Shown in pieces: positions 25,287 to 34,306 of a stretch of DNA of 64,000 nucleotides. The translations under genes and the position numbers were made by a program. The notes under the pieces are model-generated. The model saw only the letters and a list, made by a program, of their open reading frames with translations. It ran no database searches and had not been told where the DNA came from. Source of the stretch: Lacrimispora amygdalina (GTDB lineage: Bacteria; Bacillota; Clostridia; Lachnospirales; Lachnospiraceae); NCBI RefSeq assembly GCF_900205965.1, contig NZ_OAOF01000011.1:1-64000 (forward strand). The letters run 5' to 3'. Positions within the stretch are counted from its first letter, which is position 1; each line of letters opens with the position of its first letter.

Positions 25287-25724
25287 TTGGAAATCAGGAA
25301 GAAACCAGGATTTATCCGTCTGATACTGGTATGCCTTTTTTGCACGGCATTATTTGTTACACAACTGAATACCGCTCAAGTGGTGAAGGGTTTCGGACAT
25401 CCCGGCTATGTTTCAGCAGACACTGTTAGCAGTGGTAACCTGTTTCATAAAAAAACGGCTGGGCTGATTGAATTCAATGATGTGCTGGGAGAAGAAACAG
25501 TCGGTGATGTTTTGCTCAACATCACAAGGCGTTCAACCGGTCAGAGTATTCCCCTTGATTTTGTCAGCTTAAAATCAATCTATTTATTGATTCCTTTTGC
25601 GTTCTGTCAGCTTCGCACAGTTCTATGGCAGGAGGGATCCATAAGCAGAATGTTTGTGATCCATTACATTCATAATTCAGACGGAGAGAAAGAGGCAGCA
25701 GGCAGGCTATGGCAGAAAGAATAA
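25287..25724 (+). CDS. Small membrane protein preceding SecDF
   Basis: The 145-residue protein starts at TTG 25287 after a GGGGGGG ribosome site. It has a signal-like hydrophobic segment at about 10-28, a polar stretch containing HPGYVSADTVSSGNLFHKK, and a second hydrophobic segment at about 95-112 (SIYLLIPFAFCQL). It lies 22 bases before secDF and may be transcribed with it. No family is recognised, and its orphan position next to a translocase gene does not prove a role in secretion. Confidence 0.6.
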   Translation: MEIRKKPGFIRLILVCLFCTALFVTQLNTAQVVKGFGHPGYVSADTVSSGNLFHKKTAGLIEFNDVLGEETVGDVLLNITRRSTGQSIPLDFVSLKSIYLLIPFAFCQLRTVLWQEGSISRMFVIHYIHNSDGEKEAAGRLWQKE

Positions 25725-25746
25725 AATAGAAAACGAGGAAAATTTT

Positions 25747-27909
25747 ATGAAGCCAGGAAAGAATATGCTTGCTGCATTAGTTTTAATCATTGCAGCTTTT
25801 GTTGCTGTTGCCGTGTTTGGAGCGGGAGATAGTGTTAAGGGAATTTTTGACATGCGGTTTGGAATTGATATCCGTGGAGGCGTGGAAGCCATCTTTGAAC
25901 CACAGGGATTAGACCGGAAACCAACTGCCCGGGAACTGGAATCGGCAAGAGAAGTGATTGAGAGCCGTATGGACAGTCAGAACATAACAGACCGTGAAGT
26001 AACTGTGGACAAGAATGCAGGATATATTATCGTACAGTTCCCATGGAAATCAGGAGAGACGGATTTTAATCCGGAAGATGCGATTTCAGAATTAGGTGAG
26101 ATGGCAGAACTTACATTTAAGGATCCCGATGGAAAGGTTTTAATACAGGGAAAGGATGTGGAAAAAGCCACTCCCCAGACCAATAACTCCAATGGAATCA
26201 AAACTTTTGTTGTGTCTCTTACCTTTAACAGCGATGGATCGAAGCTGTTTGAGGAGGCCACAGGAAAACTGGTGGGAAAAAGAATGGGAATCTACATGGA
26301 TAATAATCTGATATCCAATCCCACGGTGAAGAACCAGATATCAGGAGGACAGGCAGTCATTACCGGTATGAAAAACTATGATGAAGCTAAGGCACTGGCT
26401 GAAAAGATTAATGCAGGTGCGCTTCCTTTCTCTTTACAAACCACTAATTTTTCCACAATCAGTCCGTCTTTAGGAAGCAATGCCCTGACAATCATGGTAT
26501 ATGCGGGAATCGTAGCTTTCTTTGCGATCTGCCTGTTCATGATTGTGTTCTACCGTATGCCCGGAGTAGTTGCATGTATCACTCTGATTTTGCAGATGGT
26601 GATCCAGATGCTGGCTGTTTCTGTGCCGCAGTATACCCTGACCCTGCCCGGAATCGCGGGAATCATACTGACTCTTGGTATGGCAGTGGATACAAATATT
26701 ATTATTTCAGAACGTATTTCAGATGAATTAAAGAAGGGGACATCTGTAAAGGGAGCTGTTATTTCCGGTTATAAGAATGCCTTTTCTTCTGTGTTAGATG
26801 GGAATGTAACGACTGCGATTGTTGCCGTTATTTTAATGATCTTTGGATCAGGTACCATGTTAAGCTTTGGCTATACCCTGTTAGTTGGTATGATCGTAAA
26901 TCTTCTGATTGGAGTTACCGTATCAAAGCAGTTCATCTTGTCATTGGTACAGTCTGATTTCTGGAAGAATGAAAAGTGGTTCTGGATCAGAAAAGATAAG
27001 AAAGTTATCCCATTTTATCAGAAAAAATATATCTTTGCCATTATTTCCGGATTGGTGATTGTGTCCGGTATCGCAGGGTGTTTCATCTTTGGCGTGAAGC
27101 TGGATACCCAGTTTACAGGAGGCGCCGTGCTGTCCTATTCCGTATCGCAGGAGGAAGATACCGATCAGATTCAGGCAGCGATCGAAAAAGAAACGAATCG
27201 TCCGGTAACCGTTCAGATCAAAGAAGATAATATGACCGGGTTAAAGCGGCTGTCTGTAACCCTTGCAGGAAATGCAGGTATCTCACCAGAGGAGCAGAAG
27301 ACAATCACGAATACAATCAACAGTACCATTGGGAAGAAAGATGCCAAACTCACCGAGACCTTTGTGGTAGAACCTTATATCGGGGCAAAGGCACTGAAGA
27401 ATGCCGCCGCCGCTATTATACTGTCAATCATTTTCATTGTAGTGTATGTATGGATCCGTTTTTCCGTTATATCCGGTCTTCCGGCAGGAATTACGGCAAC
27501 GATTGCGCTGATTCACGATGTCTTTGTGGTATTCTTTGCATTTGTATTGTTTCAGATACCGTTAAATGATGCATTTGTTGCTGTGGTTCTCACGATTATT
27601 GGTTATTCTATTAATGATACAATCGTCGTATATGACAGAATCAGGGAAAACAGGAAACGGGATTTGAAAATGCCGGTAGATACGCTGGTGAACCTAAGCA
27701 CCTCCCAGACACTGGGAAGATCCATCAATACGTCCTTTACAACTGGAATTTGTGTATTGATTATCATGGTGGCATCCGTTTATTTCCATATTGAATCAAT
27801 CATGGAGTTTTCACTTCCAATGTTCTTTGGTATCCTGACAGGCTGCTACTCATCTATCTGCGTGGCAGGTACCCTTTGGGCGATGTGGGAGAAAAAGAAA
27901 GAAAAATAA
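25747..27909 (+). CDS. secDF: Fused protein-export membrane protein SecDF
   Basis: A 720-residue fusion of SecD (about 1-400) and SecF (about 425-715). SecD begins with a membrane helix and MRFGIDIRGGVEAIFEP, the conserved RGG segment. Its large P1 domain is followed by transmembrane segments with TLGMAVDTNIIISERI, and SecF has LTIIGYSINDTIVVYDRIRE, the usual proton-path motif. The protein uses the membrane potential to pull exported proteins out of SecYEG. Twelve helices are expected. The start follows GAGGAAAA. Confidence 0.93.
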   Translation: MKPGKNMLAALVLIIAAFVAVAVFGAGDSVKGIFDMRFGIDIRGGVEAIFEPQGLDRKPTARELESAREVIESRMDSQNITDREVTVDKNAGYIIVQFPWKSGETDFNPEDAISELGEMAELTFKDPDGKVLIQGKDVEKATPQTNNSNGIKTFVVSLTFNSDGSKLFEEATGKLVGKRMGIYMDNNLISNPTVKNQISGGQAVITGMKNYDEAKALAEKINAGALPFSLQTTNFSTISPSLGSNALTIMVYAGIVAFFAICLFMIVFYRMPGVVACITLILQMVIQMLAVSVPQYTLTLPGIAGIILTLGMAVDTNIIISERISDELKKGTSVKGAVISGYKNAFSSVLDGNVTTAIVAVILMIFGSGTMLSFGYTLLVGMIVNLLIGVTVSKQFILSLVQSDFWKNEKWFWIRKDKKVIPFYQKKYIFAIISGLVIVSGIAGCFIFGVKLDTQFTGGAVLSYSVSQEEDTDQIQAAIEKETNRPVTVQIKEDNMTGLKRLSVTLAGNAGISPEEQKTITNTINSTIGKKDAKLTETFVVEPYIGAKALKNAAAAIILSIIFIVVYVWIRFSVISGLPAGITATIALIHDVFVVFFAFVLFQIPLNDAFVAVVLTIIGYSINDTIVVYDRIRENRKRDLKMPVDTLVNLSTSQTLGRSINTSFTTGICVLIIMVASVYFHIESIMEFSLPMFFGILTGCYSSICVAGTLWAMWEKKKEK

Positions 27910-27931
27910 GAAAGAAAATGTGATCAACTTC

Positions 27932-27960
27932 TTGAATGTTTTTGATAAAAATGTTAGAAT
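27932..27960 (+). promoter_or_regulatory. Sigma-A promoter of the ferritin gene
   Basis: TTGAAT and TAGAAT are 17 bases apart, with TG before the -10 box (TGTTAGAAT), about 100 bases before the ferritin start. Confidence 0.6.
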
Positions 27961-28056
27961 AAAACAATAAACAAGCTGATATAGAAAAAGATTAATAAAT
28001 ATCAGAAATCTTTGTTTATAAAACAATCATTTACAGAATAAAGGAGGATTACGATT

Positions 28057-28569
28057 ATGCTTAACAAAGAGATAGTTGCTAAGATAAATAAACAGATTAA
28101 TTTCGAACTTTACTCCGCATATGTATATCTGGATATATCAAATTATTATGCTGACCAGAATTTAAACGGGTTTGCAAACTGGTTTAAAATACAGACACAG
28201 GAGGAGCGGGACCATGCAATGCTTTTCATGGATTATCTCCTTCAGAATGGAGAAAAGATCGTTCTTACGGATATTAAGGGTCCATCGTTTGAGTTCACGG
28301 ATTTCCGTCAGCCCGCCGTGGAAGCATTTGAGCATGAGGTAAAAGTAACTGCTGCGATTCATGATATCTACGGAGCAGCATATGAGATCAAGGATTTCCG
28401 TACCATGCAGTTCCTTGACTGGTTTGTAAAAGAACAGAGTGAGGAAGAAAAGAATACAGATGAGATTATTAAAAGATATGATCTGTTCGGCAATGATGCA
28501 AAGGGACTTTATCTCCTTGATTCAGAGCTGGCGGCCAGAGTTTATACTCCGCCTACACTGGTTATCTGA
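28057..28569 (+). CDS. ftnA: Ferritin (non-heme iron storage)
   Basis: A 170-residue bacterial ferritin. Ferroxidase ligands are in place: Glu17 (NFELYSAY) and Glu50/His53 (EERDHAM), with further Glu and Gln residues in the third and fourth helices (FEHEV and EQSEEEKNT). It oxidises Fe(II) and stores it as a mineral inside a 24-mer. AAAGGAGG precedes ATG 28057. It has its own promoter and terminator, so it is a single-gene unit. Confidence 0.95.
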   Translation: MLNKEIVAKINKQINFELYSAYVYLDISNYYADQNLNGFANWFKIQTQEERDHAMLFMDYLLQNGEKIVLTDIKGPSFEFTDFRQPAVEAFEHEVKVTAAIHDIYGAAYEIKDFRTMQFLDWFVKEQSEEEKNTDEIIKRYDLFGNDAKGLYLLDSELAARVYTPPTLVI

Positions 28570-28604
28570 TGTTGTGAAAGAAAGTTTAGAGATTTAAATA
28601 AATG

Positions 28605-28658
28605 AGCAGTCTCTGCCGGAATGTACTTAATTATATTCTGGCAGAGACTGCTTTTTTA
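28605..28658 (+). terminator. Strong Rho-independent terminator after ferritin
   Basis: AGCAGTCTCTGCC (28605-28617) pairs with GGCAGAGACTGCT (28640-28652), the stem continuing inward with one G-T pair, and a T-run follows. Confidence 0.9.
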
Positions 28659-29123
28659 GCATGTTGGGTATAACTGATTACCCAACTTTTCGAAGCGCTG
28701 ACATGGGACCAACCAGAAATTTTAGGTATGAGATATAAAAAATCGTGTCCACGGAATGGAGCTGTTCAAAAAGTTGGACATAAAAAAATTTTTTCCGTGT
28801 CCACTCTATTGGGTACATTATAATCTTTTTTATCCCTATAAGGGTCATATCAGCAGTCGAATCATCAAATATACCCCGCAATTATGAGCTAGCGGGGCAT
28901 ATTTAAAATTTTTTTCCTATATATATCCCATTTCTTTGATTTTATAATCCATACTATAATATTGGGGGGCATAGCATCTGATAGTTAACTGCCTATGCCC
29001 CCAATTAAGAATATGGATTTGTGTATATGGGTTTAATTAAAAATCAGGAATGTTTGAGGATAAGATGTTGCATATGAAACTGATATCCTGACTCAGAAAT
29101 CAGGACAATAATTGCAAAGAAAA
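28659..29123. other. Gene-free stretch with repeats and possible insertion-sequence remnant
   Basis: No convincing gene lies here. CCAACTTTT (28682-28690) and AAAAGTTGG (28769-28777) are inverted, and GTGTCCAC occurs twice (near 28745 and 28797). The sequence around AAAAAGTTGGACA resembles the ends of IS3-family elements. A hairpin CCCCGC/GCGGGG follows near 28880, and then a larger nested stem at 28946-29019. Decayed mobile DNA is the best guess. Confidence 0.35.
28946..29019. repeat. Nested inverted repeat, about 74 bases
   Basis: The outer arms are AATCCATA (28946-28953) and TATGGATT (29012-29019). The inner arms are TTGGGGGGCATAG (28962-28974) and CTATGCCCCCAA (28993-29004). Together they fold into a long imperfect hairpin with no T-run. 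A small non-autonomous element or an RNA structure are both possible. Confidence 0.45.
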
Positions 29124-29152
29124 TGGACACCGGCTTTTTAATATAGTAAAAT
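29124..29152 (+). promoter_or_regulatory. Sigma-A promoter of the first PrpR-type regulator
   Basis: TGGACA and TAAAAT are separated by 17 bases, 36 bases before ATG 29188. Confidence 0.5.
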
Positions 29153-29187
29153 GAACCAAACAAGAGAAACAAAAGGAAGGAATCCAT

Positions 29188-31068
29188 ATGGGAAAGATCG
29201 CATTGCTTGTTTCCAGAGAAGAGATGATTTATCAGGCGCATAACATTCTTCAGGAAAAAAATTATGAGATTGGGGAAATGAGAGTCATTAAAACAGAAGA
29301 TACGGTTTCCGAGGCCCGCCAGTCCATTGCAAACGGTGCGTCTATTATCATTGCAAGAGGCCTTCAGGCTTCTCTTATCAAGCAGTATACGGATATTCCG
29401 GTAGTGGAAATTGTGATAACAGCACAGGAGATGGCGCTGTTAGTCAGCAAGGCAAAGCAGATCTTAAAGAAGGACAATCCTGTTCTCGGAGTGGTTGGAT
29501 TTAAAAATATGTTCTGTGACATGTCCTATTTTGATATTATTTATGGGATTGAGATGCGGACCTATTTTGCTGAAAAAGGAGATCTTTTGGAGGATATGGC
29601 CAGACAGGCTGTTCGTGATGAAGTGGATCTGATCATTGGAGGGGATACGGCAGTGGGGATAGCAGGAAAGGCAGGCATGCCATCCCTGTTTCTTTCCAAT
29701 ACGGAGGATTCCATGAGAAATGCTCTGTCTATGGCGGAAAGTGTTGACTATGCCATGGGAGTGGAAAAACGCAATGCTGCCCAGATCGAGACTCTTCTTG
29801 ATTATTCCTTTAACGGTGTGGCCAGGCTTGATGCTTCTGGTAATATTGTGGATATCAATGCGATCATGGAAGATATACTGGAGAAAAAAAAGGAGGAAAT
29901 ACTTCTGAAGACTGCGACAGAAGTGTTCCCTGAACTTTTGGGTGATCCGTTTTGCCAGGTTCTCCAATACGGTAAGGAATCGTATTCTTTATTTATGGAG
30001 ATCAACCGGACCTCTGTATTTGCCATTGTAGCTCCGGTGGTAATTGAAAAAAAGGTGGAGGGAGCCATACTCACCTGCCATCGGATGAAGCGCAGGCAGA
30101 ATAAAGGACATGATTTAAAAGGGAAAAATCACTTAAGAGGTGCTGTGGCGCTGGGCGAATTCAGTGATCTTTTACAGGAATCGGGGCGCATGCAGGATTG
30201 CCTGCGGATCGCCAGGCTGTATGCACTTTCGGAAAAGACGGTATTTATTACTGGAGAAGCGGGCACAGAAAAGCAGCTTCTGGCTCAGTGTATTCACAAT
30301 GCAGGACTTCATAAAGAGGGACCTTTTGTCAATATATCCTGTGAGGGGCTGGGGGAAGAGGCTCAGTATGACATGATATTTGGAGATAAGGGTGCAGTTG
30401 TCCAGGCGAAGGGCGGGTCTTTGCTGATTGAAGATGTGCAGGCTTTAACGAAGGCAAACCAGTACCGTCTTTATCAGCTGATCCGCCACAAGCACCGGTT
30501 GGGAAGAGACGGGCAGCGTTATGCCGGAACAGACTTAAGGATCATGGTGACTTCACCGGCTCCTTTCTCTGCAATGGCACAGGAGGGGACGTTTCGGAGA
30601 GAACTCTATTATCTTTTAAGCGGGCTGGTAGTTGAGATTCCCTCCTTAAGAGAAAGAAAAGAAGATTTAGAGCATAAGATCAGGGAGACTCTGCGGGACT
30701 GCTGTGAACATTATTCCAGGTATCATGTGCTGACGAAAGGGGCGTTTCAGGCTTTGCTGGATTATCCGTGGAACGGCAATCTGATCCAGGTGGAGAATTT
30801 TTGCGAACGCCTCATTCTCACCGCAGAAAAGAGGAGTCTTGATGAAGCTTTTGTGGAACGGCTTCTCAGTGAAATGTACCCGGGAGAAGGAGAGGAGAAA
30901 TCTTTTAATGATTTTGTAAGAGAGCAGGAAGCCCCATATCCCATAGAAGCCAGGGAAATCAGAGATACTCTTTTGAAACTGGGGGGAAGCCGGGAAAAGA
31001 CAGCAAAAGAGCTGGGGATCAGCAAGGCTACCTTATGGAGAAAGATGAAAAAATATCATCTGGAATGA
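29188..31068 (+). CDS. PrpR-type regulator with degenerate AAA+ domain (copy 1)
   Basis: A 626-residue regulator. It has a PrpR_N sensor domain (about 1-185: RGLQASLIKQYTDIPVVEI), a PAS domain (about 205-300, LDYSFNGVARLDASGNIVDI), a sigma-54-activator-like AAA+ domain (about 330-520) and a Fis-type helix-turn-helix at the C-terminus (EKTAKELGISKATLWRKMKKY). Walker A is GEAGTEK (356-362) and keeps its Lys, but the GAFTGA loop that contacts sigma-54 is absent, so classical sigma-54 activation is unlikely. It precedes the aldarate genes and has a paralog at 36228. AAGGAAGG precedes ATG 29188. Confidence 0.82.
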   Translation: MGKIALLVSREEMIYQAHNILQEKNYEIGEMRVIKTEDTVSEARQSIANGASIIIARGLQASLIKQYTDIPVVEIVITAQEMALLVSKAKQILKKDNPVLGVVGFKNMFCDMSYFDIIYGIEMRTYFAEKGDLLEDMARQAVRDEVDLIIGGDTAVGIAGKAGMPSLFLSNTEDSMRNALSMAESVDYAMGVEKRNAAQIETLLDYSFNGVARLDASGNIVDINAIMEDILEKKKEEILLKTATEVFPELLGDPFCQVLQYGKESYSLFMEINRTSVFAIVAPVVIEKKVEGAILTCHRMKRRQNKGHDLKGKNHLRGAVALGEFSDLLQESGRMQDCLRIARLYALSEKTVFITGEAGTEKQLLAQCIHNAGLHKEGPFVNISCEGLGEEAQYDMIFGDKGAVVQAKGGSLLIEDVQALTKANQYRLYQLIRHKHRLGRDGQRYAGTDLRIMVTSPAPFSAMAQEGTFRRELYYLLSGLVVEIPSLRERKEDLEHKIRETLRDCCEHYSRYHVLTKGAFQALLDYPWNGNLIQVENFCERLILTAEKRSLDEAFVERLLSEMYPGEGEEKSFNDFVREQEAPYPIEAREIRDTLLKLGGSREKTAKELGISKATLWRKMKKYHLE

Positions 31069-31247
31069 AATTAAAATGAAATGATAATGATATAATAATG
31101 AAATTATAGACGAATTGTATAAATGTATTCCTCCCATTCGTTGATTCCGCCCATAGCAGAACGTTCTTTTTTTATCTATAATCACAGCAGAGATGGGACA
31201 TACCCATCGGTAACTGCAGACAGAATAAAAAAAGTGAGGGTAAGCAT

Positions 31248-32138
31248 ATGAAAATTGGATTTATCGGTTTAGGAATTATGGGAAGACCTATGGCAAAGAA
31301 TCTGTTAAAAGCAGGTCATGAGTTAGTAGTATTTGATTTTAATAAAGAAGCAGTTGCAGATGTAGTTTCCTGTGGCGCAGTTTCCGCTGAGACCGGAAAA
31401 GACCTGGCTTCCCAGTGTGGCGTTGTGATCACCATGGTACCTAACTCTCCTCATGTAAGAGCAGCAGTTTTAGGAGAGAACGGTGTAGCAGAAGGTGCGA
31501 AGCCCGGTACTGTAGTCATTGATATGAGTTCAATTGATCCGACGGAGAGCAGAGCCATCGGAGCAGAACTTGAAAAGCTTGGAATTGATATGCTTGATGC
31601 TCCGGTATCCGGCGGAGAGCCAAAGGCAATCGACGGAACCTTATCTGTCATGGTGGGCGGAAAGAAAGAACTGTTTGACAAATATTATGATATGCTTATG
31701 GTTATGGCAGGATCGGTTGTTTACGTTGGAGAACTTGGTGCAGGAAATGTGGCAAAGCTGGCAAACCAGATCGTTGTTGCTGTGAATATCGCAGCTGTAT
31801 CAGAAGCACTTACTTTCGCTAAAAAAGCAGGAACTGATCCGGAGCTTGTATATCAGGCAATCCGCGGTGGTCTGGCTGGTTCTACCGTTATGGATGCAAA
31901 AGCACCTATGATGTTAAGCAGAAACTTTAAGCCTGGTTTCCGTATTGAGCTTCATATCAAGGATTTAAACAATGCATTGAATGCAGCACATAATGTAAGC
32001 TCTCCAGTTCCTTTAACAGGACAGTTAATGGAGATTATGCAGGGACTCAGAGCAGACGGCTTTGACAAAGAGGATCATTCCAGCATCGTGAAATACTATG
32101 AAAAAATAGCAAATACAACGGTTGAACCGCAAAAATAA
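31248..32138 (+). CDS. garR: Tartronate semialdehyde reductase (2-hydroxy-3-oxopropionate reductase)
   Basis: A 296-residue beta-hydroxyacid dehydrogenase. The NAD(P) site is GFIGLGIMGRPMAKNL, the substrate segment is DAPVSGG (Ser121), and the catalytic Lys170 is in GAGNVAKLANQ. The enzyme reduces tartronate semialdehyde to D-glycerate in glucarate and galactarate breakdown. It stands first in a row with an aldolase, glycerate kinase, carrier and aldo/keto reductase. GTGAGGG precedes ATG 31248; a TATAAT at 31177-31182 could be its -10 box. Confidence 0.9.
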   Translation: MKIGFIGLGIMGRPMAKNLLKAGHELVVFDFNKEAVADVVSCGAVSAETGKDLASQCGVVITMVPNSPHVRAAVLGENGVAEGAKPGTVVIDMSSIDPTESRAIGAELEKLGIDMLDAPVSGGEPKAIDGTLSVMVGGKKELFDKYYDMLMVMAGSVVYVGELGAGNVAKLANQIVVAVNIAAVSEALTFAKKAGTDPELVYQAIRGGLAGSTVMDAKAPMMLSRNFKPGFRIELHIKDLNNALNAAHNVSSPVPLTGQLMEIMQGLRADGFDKEDHSSIVKYYEKIANTTVEPQK

Positions 32139-32161
32139 GCCGGACGGAGAGGACAAAAATC

Positions 32162-33061
32162 ATGAATACAGATTTTATTAAAGGCGTTATTGTGCCCATC
32201 CTTACGCCCATTGACGAAAACGAGCTGATTGATGAAGCAAAATTAAGAGATCAGGTTGATTATGTAATTAACGGCGGCGTGCTTGGCATTCTGGCATTCG
32301 GAAGCAACGGAGAGTTTTATGCAGTGGAAGACGACGAGATGGAGCGCGGACTGAAGATCATGGTAGATCAGGCAGCAGGAAGGGTACCGGTTTACTTTGG
32401 CATCGGTGCCATCAGTACCAAAAAATGCTGTCGTCTGGCAAAAATGGCTGTTGAAAACGGTGCGGCAGGTATTTCCGTTCTTCAGCCCATGTTTTTAAAG
32501 CCTACAGAAACAGAGCTTTATAACCATTTTAAAACAATTGCAGAATCCGTACCACAGACTCCCATGCTTCTTTACAACAATCCGGGACGTGTGGGCTATA
32601 CCATGTCCGCCGGTCTGGTTGAGCGTCTGGCAAAGGAATTTGATAACATCGTCGGTATGAAGGATACCAGCGGTGATATCACCCAGACAGCGGAATTCAT
32701 CCGCAGAACCCGGGGAACAGACTTTAAAGTATTTGGCGGAAAAGATACACTGTTATATGCATCTATGTGCCACGGCGCAGTAGGCGGTGTTTGTACAGCT
32801 GCCAACTTTATGCCGGAACTGATTACGGATGTGTACAATAAATTTGCAGCCGGCGATTTAAAAGGCTCTCTGGAAGCTCAGTTTAAGTTAAATCCGGTCC
32901 GTCTCTCCATGGATCCGGCAAGCTTCCCTGTGGCAGCTAAGGATATGGCAAATTTAAGAGGAAGAAACGTTGGACTTCCTTATAAACCCAATATTGCCAC
33001 TCCCGAAGGACCAGTTCTTGGCCAGATCAGAAAAGAGATGGAAACCGCGGGACTGATATAA
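32162..33061 (+). CDS. DHDPS-family aldolase, probably for 5-keto-4-deoxyglucarate
   Basis: A 299-residue class I (Schiff-base) aldolase/dehydratase of the DapA family. Lys167 (VGMKDTSGD) forms the imine and Tyr138 (LLYNNPGRVGY) is the proton relay; GSNGEFYAV replaces the GTTGE loop of true DapA. Its place between tartronate semialdehyde reductase and glycerate kinase suggests it splits 5-keto-4-deoxyglucarate to pyruvate and tartronate semialdehyde, a job done by the unrelated GarL in enterobacteria. KdgD-type dehydratase activity is the alternative. It begins 23 bases after garR. Confidence 0.82.
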   Translation: MNTDFIKGVIVPILTPIDENELIDEAKLRDQVDYVINGGVLGILAFGSNGEFYAVEDDEMERGLKIMVDQAAGRVPVYFGIGAISTKKCCRLAKMAVENGAAGISVLQPMFLKPTETELYNHFKTIAESVPQTPMLLYNNPGRVGYTMSAGLVERLAKEFDNIVGMKDTSGDITQTAEFIRRTRGTDFKVFGGKDTLLYASMCHGAVGGVCTAANFMPELITDVYNKFAAGDLKGSLEAQFKLNPVRLSMDPASFPVAAKDMANLRGRNVGLPYKPNIATPEGPVLGQIRKEMETAGLI

Positions 33062-33151
33062 CATCTATATAAGAAAGCAGGCAGGCTGGTGGCTGTAGTG
33101 ATAGGCTGCCGGTCTGCTTTTGGTTTCAGCGTAAGAGGAAAGGGGCAGGCG

Positions 33152-34294
33152 ATGAAATTTTTATTTGCATCTGATTCATTTAAAGGATCCTTATCATCTG
33201 AGGAGATTACAGGAATCCTGACAGAAGAAGCAAAAAGTATTTTTCCGGATTGTGAGTGCAGCGGAGTATCCGTGGCAGATGGAGGGGAAGGAACCATAGA
33301 GGCGGTGATCGACGCGATGAACGGGCAGATCCGTACCGCCTTAGTACACGGTCCGCTGATGGAAGAGACAACGGCAGTATACGGTGTGTTTGGCGGCAGT
33401 CATGCAGTGATCGAGATGGCAAAAGCTTCCGGACTTCCCATGGTCCCTGCAGAAAAGAGAAATCCTCTTCACACCACCACATATGGGACCGGTGAACTGA
33501 TTAAAGCAGCTTTGGATGAAGGCTTAAGAAACATTGCCATTGCAATCGGCGGAAGCGCAACCAATGACGGCGGCATGGGAGCCATGACTGCTCTTGGAGT
33601 GAAATTTTTTGATAAAGCTGGAAACCTGCTGACTGGTTACGGTGCTGATCTGGGGCAGATAGACCGTATCGATGTAAGCGGGCTTCATCCGGCTGTGAAA
33701 GAGACCGAATTTACGGTGATGTGTGATGTGACAAATCCGTTGACTGGACAAAATGGCGCTACTTATACCTTTGGAAAGCAAAAAGGGGGGACTCCTGAAA
33801 TCCTTAAACTGTTAGAGAGTAATATGAAATCCTATGCAGGAAAGCTATTGGATCTGACCGGCATTGATGTGGACCAGATTCAGGGAACCGGAGCAGCAGG
33901 GGGACTTGGAGCAGCATTAAATGTATTTTTAAATGCCAGTATGAAATCAGGGATTGAGACTGTTCTGGATCTGATTGGGTTTGACACTCTGTTAGAAGGG
34001 GTAGATCTGGTTGTTACCGGAGAAGGCAGAATGGACTGGCAGTCTGCGTTCGGAAAGGTTCCCAGCGGAATCGGGATGCGCTGCAGGAAAAGAGGCATTC
34101 CGGCTGTTGCCATAGTAGGCGGCATGGGAGACGGAGCCGAGAAAATTTATGAATACGGAATCGAAAGTATCACCACAACCATTCAGGGAGCAATGCCCGT
34201 AGAAGAGGCGATGGAACGGTCAGTGGAACTGTATCGGGGAGCGGCACAGCGTACGTTTCGCATGCTGAGAGCAGGGATGAGTCTGAAAGGATAA
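33152..34294 (+). CDS. garK: Glycerate 2-kinase (GarK/GlxK family)
   Basis: A 380-residue type-1 glycerate kinase. Motifs are FASDSFKGSLSS at the start, VADGGEGTIEA, AIGGSATNDGGMGAM and VVTGEGRMDWQSAFGKVPSG. The enzyme converts D-glycerate to 2-phosphoglycerate and so links aldarate breakdown to glycolysis. ATG 33152 is chosen because the conserved N-terminus MKFLFASDSFKGS begins there after AGGAAAGGGG. It follows the aldolase and garR, completing the lower pathway. Confidence 0.93.
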   Translation: MKFLFASDSFKGSLSSEEITGILTEEAKSIFPDCECSGVSVADGGEGTIEAVIDAMNGQIRTALVHGPLMEETTAVYGVFGGSHAVIEMAKASGLPMVPAEKRNPLHTTTYGTGELIKAALDEGLRNIAIAIGGSATNDGGMGAMTALGVKFFDKAGNLLTGYGADLGQIDRIDVSGLHPAVKETEFTVMCDVTNPLTGQNGATYTFGKQKGGTPEILKLLESNMKSYAGKLLDLTGIDVDQIQGTGAAGGLGAALNVFLNASMKSGIETVLDLIGFDTLLEGVDLVVTGEGRMDWQSAFGKVPSGIGMRCRKRGIPAVAIVGGMGDGAEKIYEYGIESITTTIQGAMPVEEAMERSVELYRGAAQRTFRMLRAGMSLKG

Positions 34295-34306
34295 AAAGGG
34301 GAGAAA

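Noticed and set aside
28678..28881. 67-residue minus-strand frame after ferritin
   Set aside because: No ribosome site, falls in repeat-rich DNA and shows no family likeness; treated as chance.
29124..31247. Search for a sigma-54 promoter (-24/-12) for the aldarate genes
   Set aside because: No TGGCAC-N5-TTGC-like pair was found near the PrpR-type genes, and the proteins lack GAFTGA.
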